Assembly (NCBI GenBank): GCA_965223035.1
Contig: OZ244980.1
Location: forward strand, 3,596,001-3,660,000
Direction: 5' to 3'
DNA: 64,000 nucleotides
From: CAMDPA01 sp965223035
GTDB lineage: Bacteria > Pseudomonadota > Alphaproteobacteria > Rhizobiales > Hyphomicrobiaceae
This document shows, piece after piece, positions 1 through 8,991 of the stretch. Numbering within the stretch: position 1 is the first letter of the stretch; each line of letters begins with the position of its first letter. The notes beneath the pieces were generated by a model. The model did not search any database and was not told the origin of the DNA. It saw nothing but the letters and a program-made list of their open reading frames with translations. The translations under genes were made by a program, and so were the position numbers.

Positions 1-90
1 ACCATGGCCGGCCGCCAGCAAGAACGCCGTGTGCAATCGCCGGCCATCCATCTCCGTCGGGCTCGGGCTGATCACGGTTGATGCCCCCAT
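1..90 (-). CDS. murU: MurU-like sugar-phosphate nucleotidyltransferase, N-terminal fragment (cut by window edge)
   Basis: Only about 30 codons are visible. Reading the minus strand from ATG at 90 (or the ATG at 51) gives a start ending in TAFLLAAGHG, the opening strand and glycine-rich loop of nucleotidyltransferases that activate sugar 1-phosphates (usual form LAAGxGxRM). It lies just downstream of, and on the same strand as, the TsaE–AmgK fusion. In the known AmgK/MurU cell-wall recycling route, AmgK phosphorylates MurNAc and MurU makes UDP-MurNAc, so the order fits. The 77-bp gap before it contains two imperfect copies of a TAACYGGCTCAAG unit. The family call is inferred from a very short segment plus context. 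Confidence 0.6.
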   Translation of the reverse strand, partial: MGASTVISPSPTEMDGRRLHTAFLLAAGHG

Positions 91-167
91 TCGCGCAGTG
101 CGCCACGTGTTAACTGGCTCAAGTTAACCGGCTCAAGCGTGCACATGACGCAATGGCGAAATTGCGC

Positions 168-1715
168 TCAGATAACCGGCACGCGCCGACGCATGGCCGA
201 CGGCAGGTGACGGTCGTACCAACCGCGCAGCGACGCCATCTGCGGATGCGCCAAATCACGCGCGAGATACTGCCAGATTCGGGGCACATGTTGCAGGTAG
301 CGCGGTTTTTGATCGCGAACCGCCAGCCGGGCAAAAATGCCCAAGATCTTGGTGTTGCGTTGCGCGCCGATCGCAGCATAGGCATAGGCGAAGCCCGCAG
401 CATCGAACCAAGGATCGGCAGCCGCGGCGCCCGCCACATAGTCGGCGTAAAGCGCCCGCTCAAGGTCCGCCGCGACATCGAGCCGGGCGTCCTGCAACAC
501 GGACACCAGATCATAGGCCGCGGGGCCGATCAGAGCATCCTGAAAATCGATGATGCCGACGCGCGCGGCACCGTCGCGTTCGGGCAGCCACAGTAGGTTG
601 GGAGAATGATAATCGCGCAGCACGAGCGCTGGCGGCTGCGCGGCCAGCCGGTTGAACTGCGCTTGCCAGAGGCCGAGAAACTCCGCCTTCGCTGCCGACC
701 CGAGCGGGGCACCGGTGGCGACGGGGACATACCAGTCAACCAACAGCTCGACTTCGATTCGCATGGCTTCGAGATCGAAGACGGGAAGCTTGTGGTGTTG
801 CCCGTCGCCGATCGGCAACTGGCGCTGAAGCGGCGCGCGATGGAGATGACGCAGCGCCGAGACGGCGGAGCGCCACAGCTGCTTCTGGTCGCGTCCGGCC
901 TTTAGGGCCTGCGCAAAGGTGCAATCGCCAAAGTCCTCGATCAGGACCAACCCAGCCGGCAGGTCCGCGGCATAGATGGTGGGGGCTGACAACCCGAGCG
1001 CGCACAAATGCCGGGCAATCGCGATGAACGGCCCCGCATGTTCGGCCAGGTGGGCGATTTGGCTATAGGGCTTGCCATCGCGGATCACTGGCCCATCCGG
1101 TTGGGCAGGTGCGTCCATCAATAATGCGGTATGGCGGACCTGGCCGGACCGGTCGGCTACCCGAAAGTAACGCCGGCTTGAGGCATCGCCGGCTATCGGC
1201 ACACACCGCGCCTCGCCCCAATCGTGGGCGTGCAAGAACGTCTTGATGGCCATCAGCCGGGTGATGCGGTGGCGCCAACGACCATGGCCGACGGCGGTGA
1301 GCACGCGCGTCCCGGGCGCGTCGGATCCGGCCAGCGTGAGCTCCAGCCGATCGGCCGCCAGCCGCTGCGGAGCCCGATCCGGCCATTCAATCAGCACAGC
1401 GCCATCGGTGAGCGCCTCTTCGAGCCCCAACTCATCGACATCATGATCACCGCTCAGTCGATAAAAGTCGCAGTGGGTCAAAGCCAGACGCGTGGCGGTG
1501 TAGTGTTGCACAAGCGAGAAGGTCGGGCTGGGGACCTCGGCGTCGGGTTCGCCAAGCGCTGCGCGGATGATGGCGCGGGCCAAGGTCGTCTTGCCGGCAC
1601 CCAGTTCGCCGTAGAGCGCGACGGTATCCCCGGCTCGCAACTCGGCCGCAATCAGATCAGCGAGCGGCCCCAGGCCCGGTTCGTCAAGCACGCAGGTGAA
1701 ACAGTGTTGGGTCAT
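168..1715 (-). CDS. tsaE/amgK: TsaE–AmgK fusion: tRNA t6A ATPase subunit plus amino-sugar kinase
   Basis: A 515-residue two-domain protein. Residues 1-150 are TsaE, the ATPase of the bacterial t6A37 tRNA-modification complex: Walker A GELGAGKTT at 36-44, then SPTFSLVQHY near 63-72 and HCDFYRL near 81-87. From about residue 155 (an internal Met) follows an aminoglycoside-phosphotransferase-fold kinase with the Brenner-type motif LRDYHSPNLLWL and the metal-binding IIDFQDAL. This arrangement matches the AmgK MurNAc/GlcNAc anomeric kinases. Such fusions are common in alphaproteobacteria. It sits 61 bp after divL and before the MurU-like gene, so the C-terminal domain probably serves cell-wall sugar recycling. 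The internal Met155 could in principle give a free kinase; no evidence decides this. Confidence 0.88.
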   Translation of the reverse strand: MTQHCFTCVLDEPGLGPLADLIAAELRAGDTVALYGELGAGKTTLARAIIRAALGEPDAEVPSPTFSLVQHYTATRLALTHCDFYRLSGDHDVDELGLEEALTDGAVLIEWPDRAPQRLAADRLELTLAGSDAPGTRVLTAVGHGRWRHRITRLMAIKTFLHAHDWGEARCVPIAGDASSRRYFRVADRSGQVRHTALLMDAPAQPDGPVIRDGKPYSQIAHLAEHAGPFIAIARHLCALGLSAPTIYAADLPAGLVLIEDFGDCTFAQALKAGRDQKQLWRSAVSALRHLHRAPLQRQLPIGDGQHHKLPVFDLEAMRIEVELLVDWYVPVATGAPLGSAAKAEFLGLWQAQFNRLAAQPPALVLRDYHSPNLLWLPERDGAARVGIIDFQDALIGPAAYDLVSVLQDARLDVAADLERALYADYVAGAAAADPWFDAAGFAYAYAAIGAQRNTKILGIFARLAVRDQKPRYLQHVPRIWQYLARDLAHPQMASLRGWYDRHLPSAMRRRVPVI

Positions 1716-1776
1716 GGTTGGTCAGAGCAGACCTGGCAAGGCGCCGTCAAGCGCAGCGGCGCGGATCGGCCGCCGG

Positions 1777-4275
1777 TCAAGCGCGCTCCGCCTCGGGCGA
1801 TTGCAATGGACGATGGGAGGCGGGCACCTCTGGGAAACGCACAGTCGCCCGCGTGCCGTGTCCCGGCTCGGATTCCAGCCGCATCTCGCCGTTGTGCAAT
1901 TCGACCAGGCTCTTGACGATCGACAGACCGAGACCGGCGCCACGATGCTTGCCACCCTGGCTACGGCTCTCAAACCGCTCCAACACACGATCTTGCTGGT
2001 TCTTGGGAATGCCGACGCCCTGATCTTCGACGGCAAACACCACGTGCCCCGCCTCGCGCCAGACCGACACGCGCACCAAGCCGCCGGGATTGGAAAAGCC
2101 GACGGCGTTCGATAGCAGGTTGTAGATCACCTGCCGCACCCGGTCCTCATCGGCAATGAAACTGATGTCGTCCTCACTGGTGGCAATATCGATTGTCAGC
2201 CGCGCCCGCATCGCCCGCTCTCGAACGCCTTGGATCGCCGAATCGACAATCGGTTGCACGCTCACCGGCGCCAGCTTCAGCTCCATCGTGCCGGCATCGA
2301 TGGTGGCCAAATCGAGAATATCGTTGATGATCGACAACAGTGTCGTCGAGGAGGCTTGGATGTCGGCCAGGTATTCGCGCTGTTTGGGAGCGAGTGGACC
2401 GGTGCGCGGGCTGGCCAGCAGCTCACCGAAGCCGATGATGTTGGTGAGCGGCGTGCGCAGCTCGTAGGAGACGTGGCTGATGAACTGGTTTTTCAGTTTG
2501 GCGGACGCCACCAGCGCCTCGTTTCGCTCCTCCAGGGCACGTTCGTAACGCTTGGAGGCCGTGACATCCACGAAGGTGACCAGCGTTCCCCCGTCGGGCA
2601 GGGGGGCCGCGGCGAAGTCAACGACCGTTTGGTTACGGCGCACCATCTGGCCTTCGAACGGTTCACGCTCGTCGGTCACAGCAGTGACGGTGCGCGACAG
2701 CCGCTCCCAGGTTTGCACCCCTTCGAACAGTTCGCGGCACATCGCGTTGATCTCATCGACGTGCGGTCCTTGCTCGAGGGTTTCGCGCGATAGCCGCCAG
2801 ATCGACAGGAATGCCGAATTGAAAAGCCTGAGGCGGCCGTCGGTGCCGAACACCGCCACCCCTTCCTTGAGGCTGTCGAGGGTCTCGCGTTGCACATCGA
2901 TCAGCGCGTTGTATTTGCCCTCCAAGGCCAGCCGCTCACTGGCATCGTCGTAAAGGAACGTCACCCCGCCGTCGTGGCGCTGTTCGCCGACCACATGCAA
3001 CAACCGACCATCGGGCAACTGCCACCAGTCATCGTAAAGTGCCCCGGAGCTGTGGCAGTCCAACACGGCGCCGCGCCACTGACGATAGTCGACGATTGCC
3101 GGTAGACGGGCCAACTCCCGCAGCCGATCGAGGATCTCGCCGCCGGTTGGCCTGCCATCGAGCCAGGTCGGTTCTAACTGCCAAAGCTTGCGGTAGGCTT
3201 CGTTGTAGAAAGTGAGGTGCTGGTCGCTATCGAATACGGCGACCGCCGTGCGAACCCGGTCGAGCGTCCTATCGTGCGTGGTCATCTGGCGGTTGAGCTC
3301 GCCTTCCGCCTTCTCCAGCGCAGCGACATCGACGGCGATCGCGGCAATGCATTGCTCGGCGCTGGTGACAATGACGTCATGGGCTCGGCGCTCACCGTTG
3401 ATGACCAACGGCAACCGTTTGGCGAAGCACTCACCCTCGGCCAGCGCCGCGGCGATGGCCTTGCGTTGGCGTTGCTCGAGCAGCTCCAGTTGTCGCTCGC
3501 GCACCTCAGCAAGGCCGCTGGCCTCGACCGCCTCAATGTAGGCCTGATTGGCCCACACGATCCGCTCATTCATGCCCTTCAGCCATACCGGCATCGGCAT
3601 CGTGTCCAATAGAACGCGGCCGGATTTCAGCTCGGCCAGCAATTGGCTGTGTTGCTCCAACACCTTGACCAAATCGCTCTTAAAGGCGGCCACATCGCGC
3701 AACCGCAGCACAGCCCGGGCGCCGACGGCCCGACCGTCGGCCTCCAGGTGGGAGCCAGATGTGGTCTTGAGCAGCAATGAAAATGCTTGGCCGGCCTGAA
3801 ACAGCTGATCGAGCCCCGATTTGAGATCCTCAGCCGAAGACGGCTCTAGCCATTCGCCAAACCGCAGCAACTCGGCTTGTTGTGTCGGCAGCCCCTTGAC
3901 GCTGATGAGCGTGTGGGTGAGCACCTTCAGCTGTTGGCCAGGTTCCCAACAGACCACCACCTGTGGCTCGGTTTTGATGATCGATTCCGCCAGAACCAGA
4001 CTTTGGCGCAGTCGGGCTGCTTCCTGCCGGGCATTGCGGACGGCCTTGAACGCGTGCCGCGTCGCCAACCAGACCACGACGAAAGCCACGGTGCTGGCGC
4101 CAATCAGACCGGCGAGCAACAGCAAATGGTGCAGCTTCAACCCCGCGACACTGGCGGAGTCGCCGGTCACCAGGATGACCGTTAAAACGCAAACGAACGA
4201 GATGCTGGCCAGCAGCAAGGCCAAGATCTCGACGTTCGCACTGCCCACCTTGTCGCCGCGCTTCAGCGCTCGCAT
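1777..4275 (-). CDS. divL: DivL-type PAS sensor kinase homologue with tyrosine in the H-box
   Basis: 832 residues. Two N-terminal membrane segments (about 15-37 and 50-70) are followed by several PAS-like regions (roughly 100-200, 215-320, 335-445, 460-575), a dimerisation helix and an HATPase_c domain. The phosphoacceptor motif reads HVSYELRTPL, with Tyr604 where histidine kinases carry histidine. This is the hallmark of Caulobacter DivL, an atypical kinase that interacts with DivK and controls CckA/CtrA. The N-box (YNLLSNAV near 714), DQGVGIP near 751 and GAGLGLSIVK near 780 look intact. The gene next to tsaE is divL in several alphaproteobacteria, which supports orthology. It probably works in cell-cycle control at the inner membrane. 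The role is inferred from the motif and context. Confidence 0.85.
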   Translation of the reverse strand: MRALKRGDKVGSANVEILALLLASISFVCVLTVILVTGDSASVAGLKLHHLLLLAGLIGASTVAFVVVWLATRHAFKAVRNARQEAARLRQSLVLAESIIKTEPQVVVCWEPGQQLKVLTHTLISVKGLPTQQAELLRFGEWLEPSSAEDLKSGLDQLFQAGQAFSLLLKTTSGSHLEADGRAVGARAVLRLRDVAAFKSDLVKVLEQHSQLLAELKSGRVLLDTMPMPVWLKGMNERIVWANQAYIEAVEASGLAEVRERQLELLEQRQRKAIAAALAEGECFAKRLPLVINGERRAHDVIVTSAEQCIAAIAVDVAALEKAEGELNRQMTTHDRTLDRVRTAVAVFDSDQHLTFYNEAYRKLWQLEPTWLDGRPTGGEILDRLRELARLPAIVDYRQWRGAVLDCHSSGALYDDWWQLPDGRLLHVVGEQRHDGGVTFLYDDASERLALEGKYNALIDVQRETLDSLKEGVAVFGTDGRLRLFNSAFLSIWRLSRETLEQGPHVDEINAMCRELFEGVQTWERLSRTVTAVTDEREPFEGQMVRRNQTVVDFAAAPLPDGGTLVTFVDVTASKRYERALEERNEALVASAKLKNQFISHVSYELRTPLTNIIGFGELLASPRTGPLAPKQREYLADIQASSTTLLSIINDILDLATIDAGTMELKLAPVSVQPIVDSAIQGVRERAMRARLTIDIATSEDDISFIADEDRVRQVIYNLLSNAVGFSNPGGLVRVSVWREAGHVVFAVEDQGVGIPKNQQDRVLERFESRSQGGKHRGAGLGLSIVKSLVELHNGEMRLESEPGHGTRATVRFPEVPASHRPLQSPEAERA

Positions 4276-4478
4276 GCCTTCCGCCGTCTGCCGTGGCGCG
4301 CACCGCTGCTTGTAACGACAGACGAGAGATCAATGCGGTGCTACGTTTCGAATCACTGACAAATATTAACGGCGTACGGCGAACTGGCCAGCGCTACGAC
4401 AGGCGATGGTCAGCTTTTCGCGAAGGGCGTGGCCGAAGCGCGCTTGGCAACCGCCGAGGCTTTGGTTGTAGCAGCCCG

Positions 4479-5927
4479 TCACGTCCGCTTGGGGACGCGC
4501 AGCTCACCCAGCGGGGGCAGCCCGTAGCTCTGCCATTGATCGGCGACCTGCTGCATCATGGCGCGCGGCGGCAGGGAGATGGCCGGGTAGTCCCAATTCT
4601 GGGTGGCATCGATCATGACTTTGGCGCCGACCGCCTCGCTCTGCTCTCGTCCGGGCTCCAGCGAGGATGGATCGAGTTCGACCATGGCGCTGTTGGCCAG
4701 GACCCGCATGTCCTTGTCTGGTCTGACGCGCCAGGCCATCACCCAATCGCGCATGAAGGGGTCGCGGATGTCAACATCATCGTCGCAGACGATCAACCAT
4801 TTGAAGTAGCTCATACCCATATAGCCCCACACACCCATCGCGACCTGATCGATATGGCCGCTGTACATCTTCTTAAGACTGACCCAACAGATCGCCGTGC
4901 ATCCGCCCGCCTCCAAGGCGTGCACGTCGGCGATGCCTGGGATGTTAAGTGTCGAACGTAAGTGCTTAAGAATATTGGACTCAAGCAACGCCACCTTGAT
5001 CATGCTGCTCTCTGAGGGCGGAAACTGACTGATCACGCCGAGCAGGATCGGGTCGTTGCGGTGCGTGATGCATTTGGCGCGAAATACCGGACAGGCCCGA
5101 CCACCGGCCATGTAGCCGGTGAACTCGCCAAACGGACCTTCTGGCTCGACATGATCGGTCAACACCTCGCCTTCAATCACGATCTCGGCGCTGGCAGGGA
5201 CCTCGAGGTCGACCGTCTCGCATTTGACCAGCTCAACCGCCGTCCCCCGGATGCCACCGGCGATCGCGAACTCATCCTCGCCATAACGCGATGGCGCAAC
5301 GAGATACTGCACCGGGTCTGCGCCGATAAAAATCGCCGCCGGCATCGGCTCGCCGCGCGCCTTCCATTTGGCGTGATGGATTGCGCCACCGCGGTCGGGT
5401 GCGCCAAACAGAATGCCGGTCGTGTTGGCCCCCTTGATCTGGCACCGCCTGATGCCGACGTTGCGCCGGCCGGTGTCCGGATCTTTGGTCACCCACAGCG
5501 GCGTCAGGTAGGGACCGGCATCCTTGGTGGGTGTCCAAATGGGAATCGGCAGCCTGGTCAGATCGACGTCTGCACCGAACAGCTTATTCTCCTTGCACGG
5601 TCCGCTCTCCACAACGACCGGCGCAATCGGCCGTTCCAGCCCGGCGATCACCTTGTCATGAATGCTGTCCGGTGTCGGCTCGGCCCCGATGGCCGAGGCG
5701 ATCATCGCCTGTGACGACGCGATCACACCCGCGACAACCCGGCCCCCGGGAAAGCCCTCGATGTTACGAAAGCCGATACCAAACCGCTGGTGCTCGGGCA
5801 GCGCGCGAAAAATCATGCGTGCGACAGTGCCGATCTCCCAATCTTTGTCGACCGGCCGCTCGATCCAATGCATCAAGCCCCGCTGCTCAAGCGCCGCCAG
5901 ATAGGTCCGCAGACTGTCGTAGGCCAT
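4479..5927 (-). CDS. UbiD-family prenylated-FMN decarboxylase
   Basis: 482 residues from the ATG at 5927, chosen because AAGGGAA lies about 8 nt upstream; a longer reading to 6011 adds 28 unlikely residues. UbiD enzymes use prenylated FMN for reversible decarboxylation of aromatic or alpha,beta-unsaturated acids. The glutamate-rich motif EPEGPFGEFTGYM, which holds the catalytic/cofactor-binding acidic residues of the family, is present, as are LPIPIWTPTKDAGPY and CDDDVDIRDPFMRDWVMAW. No ubiX (prenyl-FMN synthase) lies nearby. The gene stands alone between divL and the divergently oriented phoR. It may be a phenolic-acid or phenylphosphate-type decarboxylase rather than ubiquinone UbiD; the substrate cannot be read from sequence. 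Confidence 0.85.
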   Translation of the reverse strand: MAYDSLRTYLAALEQRGLMHWIERPVDKDWEIGTVARMIFRALPEHQRFGIGFRNIEGFPGGRVVAGVIASSQAMIASAIGAEPTPDSIHDKVIAGLERPIAPVVVESGPCKENKLFGADVDLTRLPIPIWTPTKDAGPYLTPLWVTKDPDTGRRNVGIRRCQIKGANTTGILFGAPDRGGAIHHAKWKARGEPMPAAIFIGADPVQYLVAPSRYGEDEFAIAGGIRGTAVELVKCETVDLEVPASAEIVIEGEVLTDHVEPEGPFGEFTGYMAGGRACPVFRAKCITHRNDPILLGVISQFPPSESSMIKVALLESNILKHLRSTLNIPGIADVHALEAGGCTAICWVSLKKMYSGHIDQVAMGVWGYMGMSYFKWLIVCDDDVDIRDPFMRDWVMAWRVRPDKDMRVLANSAMVELDPSSLEPGREQSEAVGAKVMIDATQNWDYPAISLPPRAMMQQVADQWQSYGLPPLGELRVPKRT

Positions 5928-6243
5928 GACTTGTTCCCTTGTTGACCCGCCACACTGGAGCGTTTTCACCAGCGCCACAAGTGTCGCATCACCGTCTTGA
6001 ACTATCGTCACACAGCGATCAAACGGGGGGTTCAGCTACACCGGATGCGTGACTTGCCGGCAGCTCATCACCCGGCGCGGCTAACAGCTTCGGAGTTGCG
6101 GTGGCGAGTCAGTTGCGCGCATATAGGGTTCATTCTGGTGCAAGGCGACGCAGCGCGACGCTTGTCGAGCATGGATTGACCGGCCACCCGAACACATGGC
6201 GCCGCCTCACAGACTAATCGCACGACGTTGGAGGCGATGACTG
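5928..6243. other. Divergent intergenic region between ubiD-like gene and phoR
   Basis: About 316 bp without a supportable ORF. It must hold the promoters of both divergent genes. I see no clear Pho box, strong palindrome or repeat here. The phoR ribosome-binding site GGAGGCG ends just before 6238. Confidence 0.5.
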
Positions 6244-7578
6244 GTGCAGCTGGGAGTTTTCATTGCCAGGGTTGTCAAGCGTAAAGCCGTGATCGTTGGG
6301 ATCGCACTGCTGCTGCTCCTGGTGCTGATCGCAATGGAGATGGTCTCCCCACTGCTGGCCTTGATTGCCGTTGCGCTGCTGTTTGGATGGGCGGTAGTGG
6401 TGCAGAGCGAATTTCGATCACCTGATGCTCCCGCGCCCAACGTGGCGCCGATCGCCACGGGCTCGCCGGCCGCGCCGCGCGCCTGGCCGGCCGTCGTCAA
6501 TTCCGTTCCCCGACCGCTGATCGTGTTGGATCCATCCGCCCACGTCATCTACGCCAACCCGGCCGCTCACGCGCTGTTCGGCGCCATTTCGGAAGGTAGG
6601 CACGTTTCCCTGACGATGCGTGAGCCCGACGTGTTAGCGGCCATCGACCGAACGCTCGCTGACCAACAAATCAGGAGCGCCGACCTACGCGAACGCGTGC
6701 CGATTGAGCGCCGGCTGCGCGCCATCATTTCGCCGGTCCAATACGACGACCATCCGACTGCAAACGGCGAGGAGAGGCCGCACGACGGGCCCACCGCCAT
6801 CGTGTTCGTCGAGGACAACACCGTGCAGGACCAGCTGGCTAGGACGCGGGCGGATTTCGTGGCCAATGCCAGCCACGAATTGCGCACCCCGCTCACATCG
6901 TTGATGGGCTATCTGGAGACCCTGCAACAAGCGGCTAAGGACGATCCGGAGGCACGCGAGCGGTTCATCCGTACGATGCAGGAACAGGCCGATCGGATGT
7001 CGCGATTGATCGACGACCTGCTGTTGCTTAGCAAGGTGACGGAGCGAGAACACCTGACGCCGCGCACGACGGTCGATCTCAACGCGGTGGTCGCACAGGT
7101 CATGTCAACTTTGTCGCCGATCGCCAACAAAACAAACGTCAAATTGAATTTCATTCCGCTCGAAAGTCCGGCCGTTATAACCGGCGTGCACGACGAACTG
7201 GTTCAGGTGTTTCAGAATCTGGTGCAGAACGCCATCAAATATGGTGGAGACGGCGGGCAGGTCGACGCCACCATTTCGCACACGCCATCCGGCGGCCTGG
7301 CTGTCGCTATCAGCGACGACGGGCCCGGCATCGCCAAACAGCATCTGCCACGGTTGACCGAACGATTTTACCGCGTCAGTCCCGCCCACGGTCGCGATGT
7401 CGGCGGCACCGGGCTCGGCCTCGCGATCGTCAAGCACATCGTTAACCGTCATCGTGCTGAACTTCATATTGTATCGCAGCTTGGTACGGGCTCAACGTTT
7501 ACCGTGTTGTTCGATAAATCGCGGGAACTGAGTCCCAGACATACAGATGTATCCGCACTTATGAATTTATCATATTAG
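6244..7578 (+). CDS. phoR: Phosphate-regulon sensor histidine kinase PhoR
   Basis: 444 residues with a GTG start at 6244 preceded by GGAGGCG. Two N-terminal membrane helices (about 15-31 and 35-52) are followed by a PAS-like domain (about 82-195). HisKA carries ASHELRTPL with His211. HATPase_c carries NLVQNAIKYGG, DDGPGIA and GGTGLGLAIVKHI. PhoR senses the state of the Pst/PhoU complex and phosphorylates PhoB. It heads the plus-strand block phoR-pstSCAB-phoU-phoB, which identifies it better than the kinase domain alone. The last about 18 residues after the ATPase core are a low-similarity tail. Confidence 0.93.
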   Translation: MQLGVFIARVVKRKAVIVGIALLLLLVLIAMEMVSPLLALIAVALLFGWAVVVQSEFRSPDAPAPNVAPIATGSPAAPRAWPAVVNSVPRPLIVLDPSAHVIYANPAAHALFGAISEGRHVSLTMREPDVLAAIDRTLADQQIRSADLRERVPIERRLRAIISPVQYDDHPTANGEERPHDGPTAIVFVEDNTVQDQLARTRADFVANASHELRTPLTSLMGYLETLQQAAKDDPEARERFIRTMQEQADRMSRLIDDLLLLSKVTEREHLTPRTTVDLNAVVAQVMSTLSPIANKTNVKLNFIPLESPAVITGVHDELVQVFQNLVQNAIKYGGDGGQVDATISHTPSGGLAVAISDDGPGIAKQHLPRLTERFYRVSPAHGRDVGGTGLGLAIVKHIVNRHRAELHIVSQLGTGSTFTVLFDKSRELSPRHTDVSALMNLSY

Positions 7579-7593
7579 ATTCAATGCTATAAA

Positions 7594-7611
7594 CTGTCAT
7601 AATCCAATTGC
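7594..7611 (+). promoter_or_regulatory. Candidate Pho box upstream of pstS
   Basis: The AT-rich phoR–pstS gap contains CTGTCATAAT at 7594-7603, a perfect first half of the PhoB direct repeat (CTGTCATAWAWCTGTCA). The second half is degenerate (CCAATTGCA). A TAAGAC-like -10 lies about 10 nt downstream, the usual geometry where a Pho box replaces the -35. Position and half-site match support it; the weak second half limits confidence. Confidence 0.5.
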
Positions 7612-7721
7612 ACGCTTGCTCTAAGACATGGTGAAGCGATGTCGATCATCGCGGGGCCGGCCGGCGACAGCGACGCAGAATGTGTGCCACGGCCCTAGCA
7701 CCTGCAAGAGGGAGAGCAACA

Positions 7722-8717
7722 GTGAGCAATCGCATCTTTGCCGTCACTGCAGTGGCGGCCGTAGCGGGCGCTTTTTCTTGGGTCGGTCAAGCCGCAGCGC
7801 GGGATCAAATCAACATTGTTGGATCGTCCACCGTGTTCCCATTCGCTGCCACCGTTGCCGAGAAGTTCGGCAATAAGACGCAGTTCAAGACACCGAAGAT
7901 CGAGTCGACCGGTTCCGGCGGCGGCTTGAAACTGTTCTGCAAGGGCGTCGGTGCCAACACGCCGGACATCACCAACGCGTCGCGGCGGATGAAAGCGAAA
8001 GAGTGGAAGGCCTGTAACGCTAACGGCGTTAACGATGTCGTCGAGTTCAAGATCGGCTTCGATGGCATCGTGGTCGCCAACACCAAAAGCGCGCCGGCCA
8101 TCAATCTCGACCGTGCGCAACTTTATAAGGCGTTGGTGAAAGGCTCCAAGGCCAAGATGTGGTCTGACGTCGATCCGTCGCTGCCACGCGCGAAGATTGA
8201 GGTGCTGGGCCCGCCCCCGACCTCTGGCACGCGTGACGCGTTCGAAGAACTGGTGATGCAAAAGGGCTGCGCGATGGCGGGCGGGTCAAACTGCAAACGG
8301 GTTGAAATTCGCAGCGACGGCGCCTGGATCGACGCCGGCGAAAACGACAATCTGATCGTCTCGAAGCTGCAAGCCAATCCGAAGGCCGTGGGCGTGTTCG
8401 GCTTTTCATTCCTCGATCAGAACGCCGACAAGATCAAGGGTGGCAAGGTTGGCGGTGTTGAACCGACCTTTGAGAACATCTCCTCGGGCGAATACCCGGT
8501 TTCGCGCTCGCTGTATTTCTACGTAAAAAAAGCGCACGTGGGCGTGATCCCTGGCATTAAGGAATACCTGGCCGAGTGGACCGATGAGCGGACCTTCGGC
8601 GAAGAAGGCTACTTGGGCGAAAAGGGTCTCATTCCGCTTCCGGCCGGCGACCGCAAGGCAGCCGCCGGGCGGGCCCAATCGCTGGACGTGATGACCGGCA
8701 AAGAGGGCCTAATGTAA
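7722..8717 (+). CDS. pstS: Phosphate ABC transporter periplasmic binding protein
   Basis: 331 residues from the GTG at 7722, chosen because AGGGAGA lies about 8 nt upstream and the protein then begins directly with a Sec signal peptide (residues about 3-25, cleaved after QAAA). The mature N-terminus DQINIVGSSTVFPFA is the phosphate-binding loop typical of PstS. Further family marks are STGSGGGLKLFCKGVG and PPTSGTRDAFEELV. An upstream ATG at 7680 would put 14 odd residues before the signal peptide. It captures phosphate for PstCAB and is probably PhoB-activated through the upstream box. Confidence 0.93.
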   Translation: MSNRIFAVTAVAAVAGAFSWVGQAAARDQINIVGSSTVFPFAATVAEKFGNKTQFKTPKIESTGSGGGLKLFCKGVGANTPDITNASRRMKAKEWKACNANGVNDVVEFKIGFDGIVVANTKSAPAINLDRAQLYKALVKGSKAKMWSDVDPSLPRAKIEVLGPPPTSGTRDAFEELVMQKGCAMAGGSNCKRVEIRSDGAWIDAGENDNLIVSKLQANPKAVGVFGFSFLDQNADKIKGGKVGGVEPTFENISSGEYPVSRSLYFYVKKAHVGVIPGIKEYLAEWTDERTFGEEGYLGEKGLIPLPAGDRKAAAGRAQSLDVMTGKEGLM

Positions 8718-8751
8718 TCACGCGGCACGGATCATCCCATCAATCGATCGT

Positions 8752-8786
8752 GGCTGAGGGAGGAGATCTGGGCTCTTCCCTCAGCC
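8752..8786 (+). promoter_or_regulatory. Strong hairpin between pstS and pstC
   Basis: GGCTGAGGGA (8752-8761) pairs perfectly with TCCCTCAGCC (8777-8786) around a 15-nt loop, about 35 nt after the pstS stop. No T-run follows immediately. Such intercistronic hairpins often protect the binding-protein mRNA or partly stop transcription, making PstS more abundant than the permease. This role is inferred. Confidence 0.55.
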
Positions 8787-8832
8787 ATTCGACTGGTTTT
8801 CTGGTTAGCAGCGTCGTCTTGTTGGCAGCATC

Positions 8833-8955
8833 GTCATGCGTTGTCATGCGTTGTCATGCGTTGAGTGGATTTGAAAACATCGTCAGCTTGAAGGCTGCCG
8901 CGTTCACCGTGCGCCAAACTACGATGCGCCAGTTCACGTTGCGCCAGTTCACGTT
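8833..8955. repeat. Two short tandem arrays in the pstS–pstC gap
   Basis: TCATGCGTTG is repeated three times exactly (8833-8862). A 15-bp unit GCGCCAGTTCACGTT occurs twice exactly at 8926-8955, preceded by an imperfect copy at 8911-8925. The arrays end about 36 bp before the pstC start. No function is visible. Confidence 0.85.
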
Positions 8956-8991
8956 GCGAATGCCATAGCGGTCACCATCGAGGCGAAGAAC

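Noticed and set aside
168..905. Several antisense ORFs over the TsaE–AmgK gene
   Set aside because: High-GC shadow frames without start signals or domains; the minus-strand gene has clear motifs in both domains.
1777..4275. Ordinary histidine kinase
   Set aside because: The phosphoacceptor histidine is replaced by tyrosine, which points to the DivL group.
8750..8968. Small ORF between pstS and pstC
   Set aside because: It consists mostly of the hairpin and tandem repeats, with no recognisable protein pattern.
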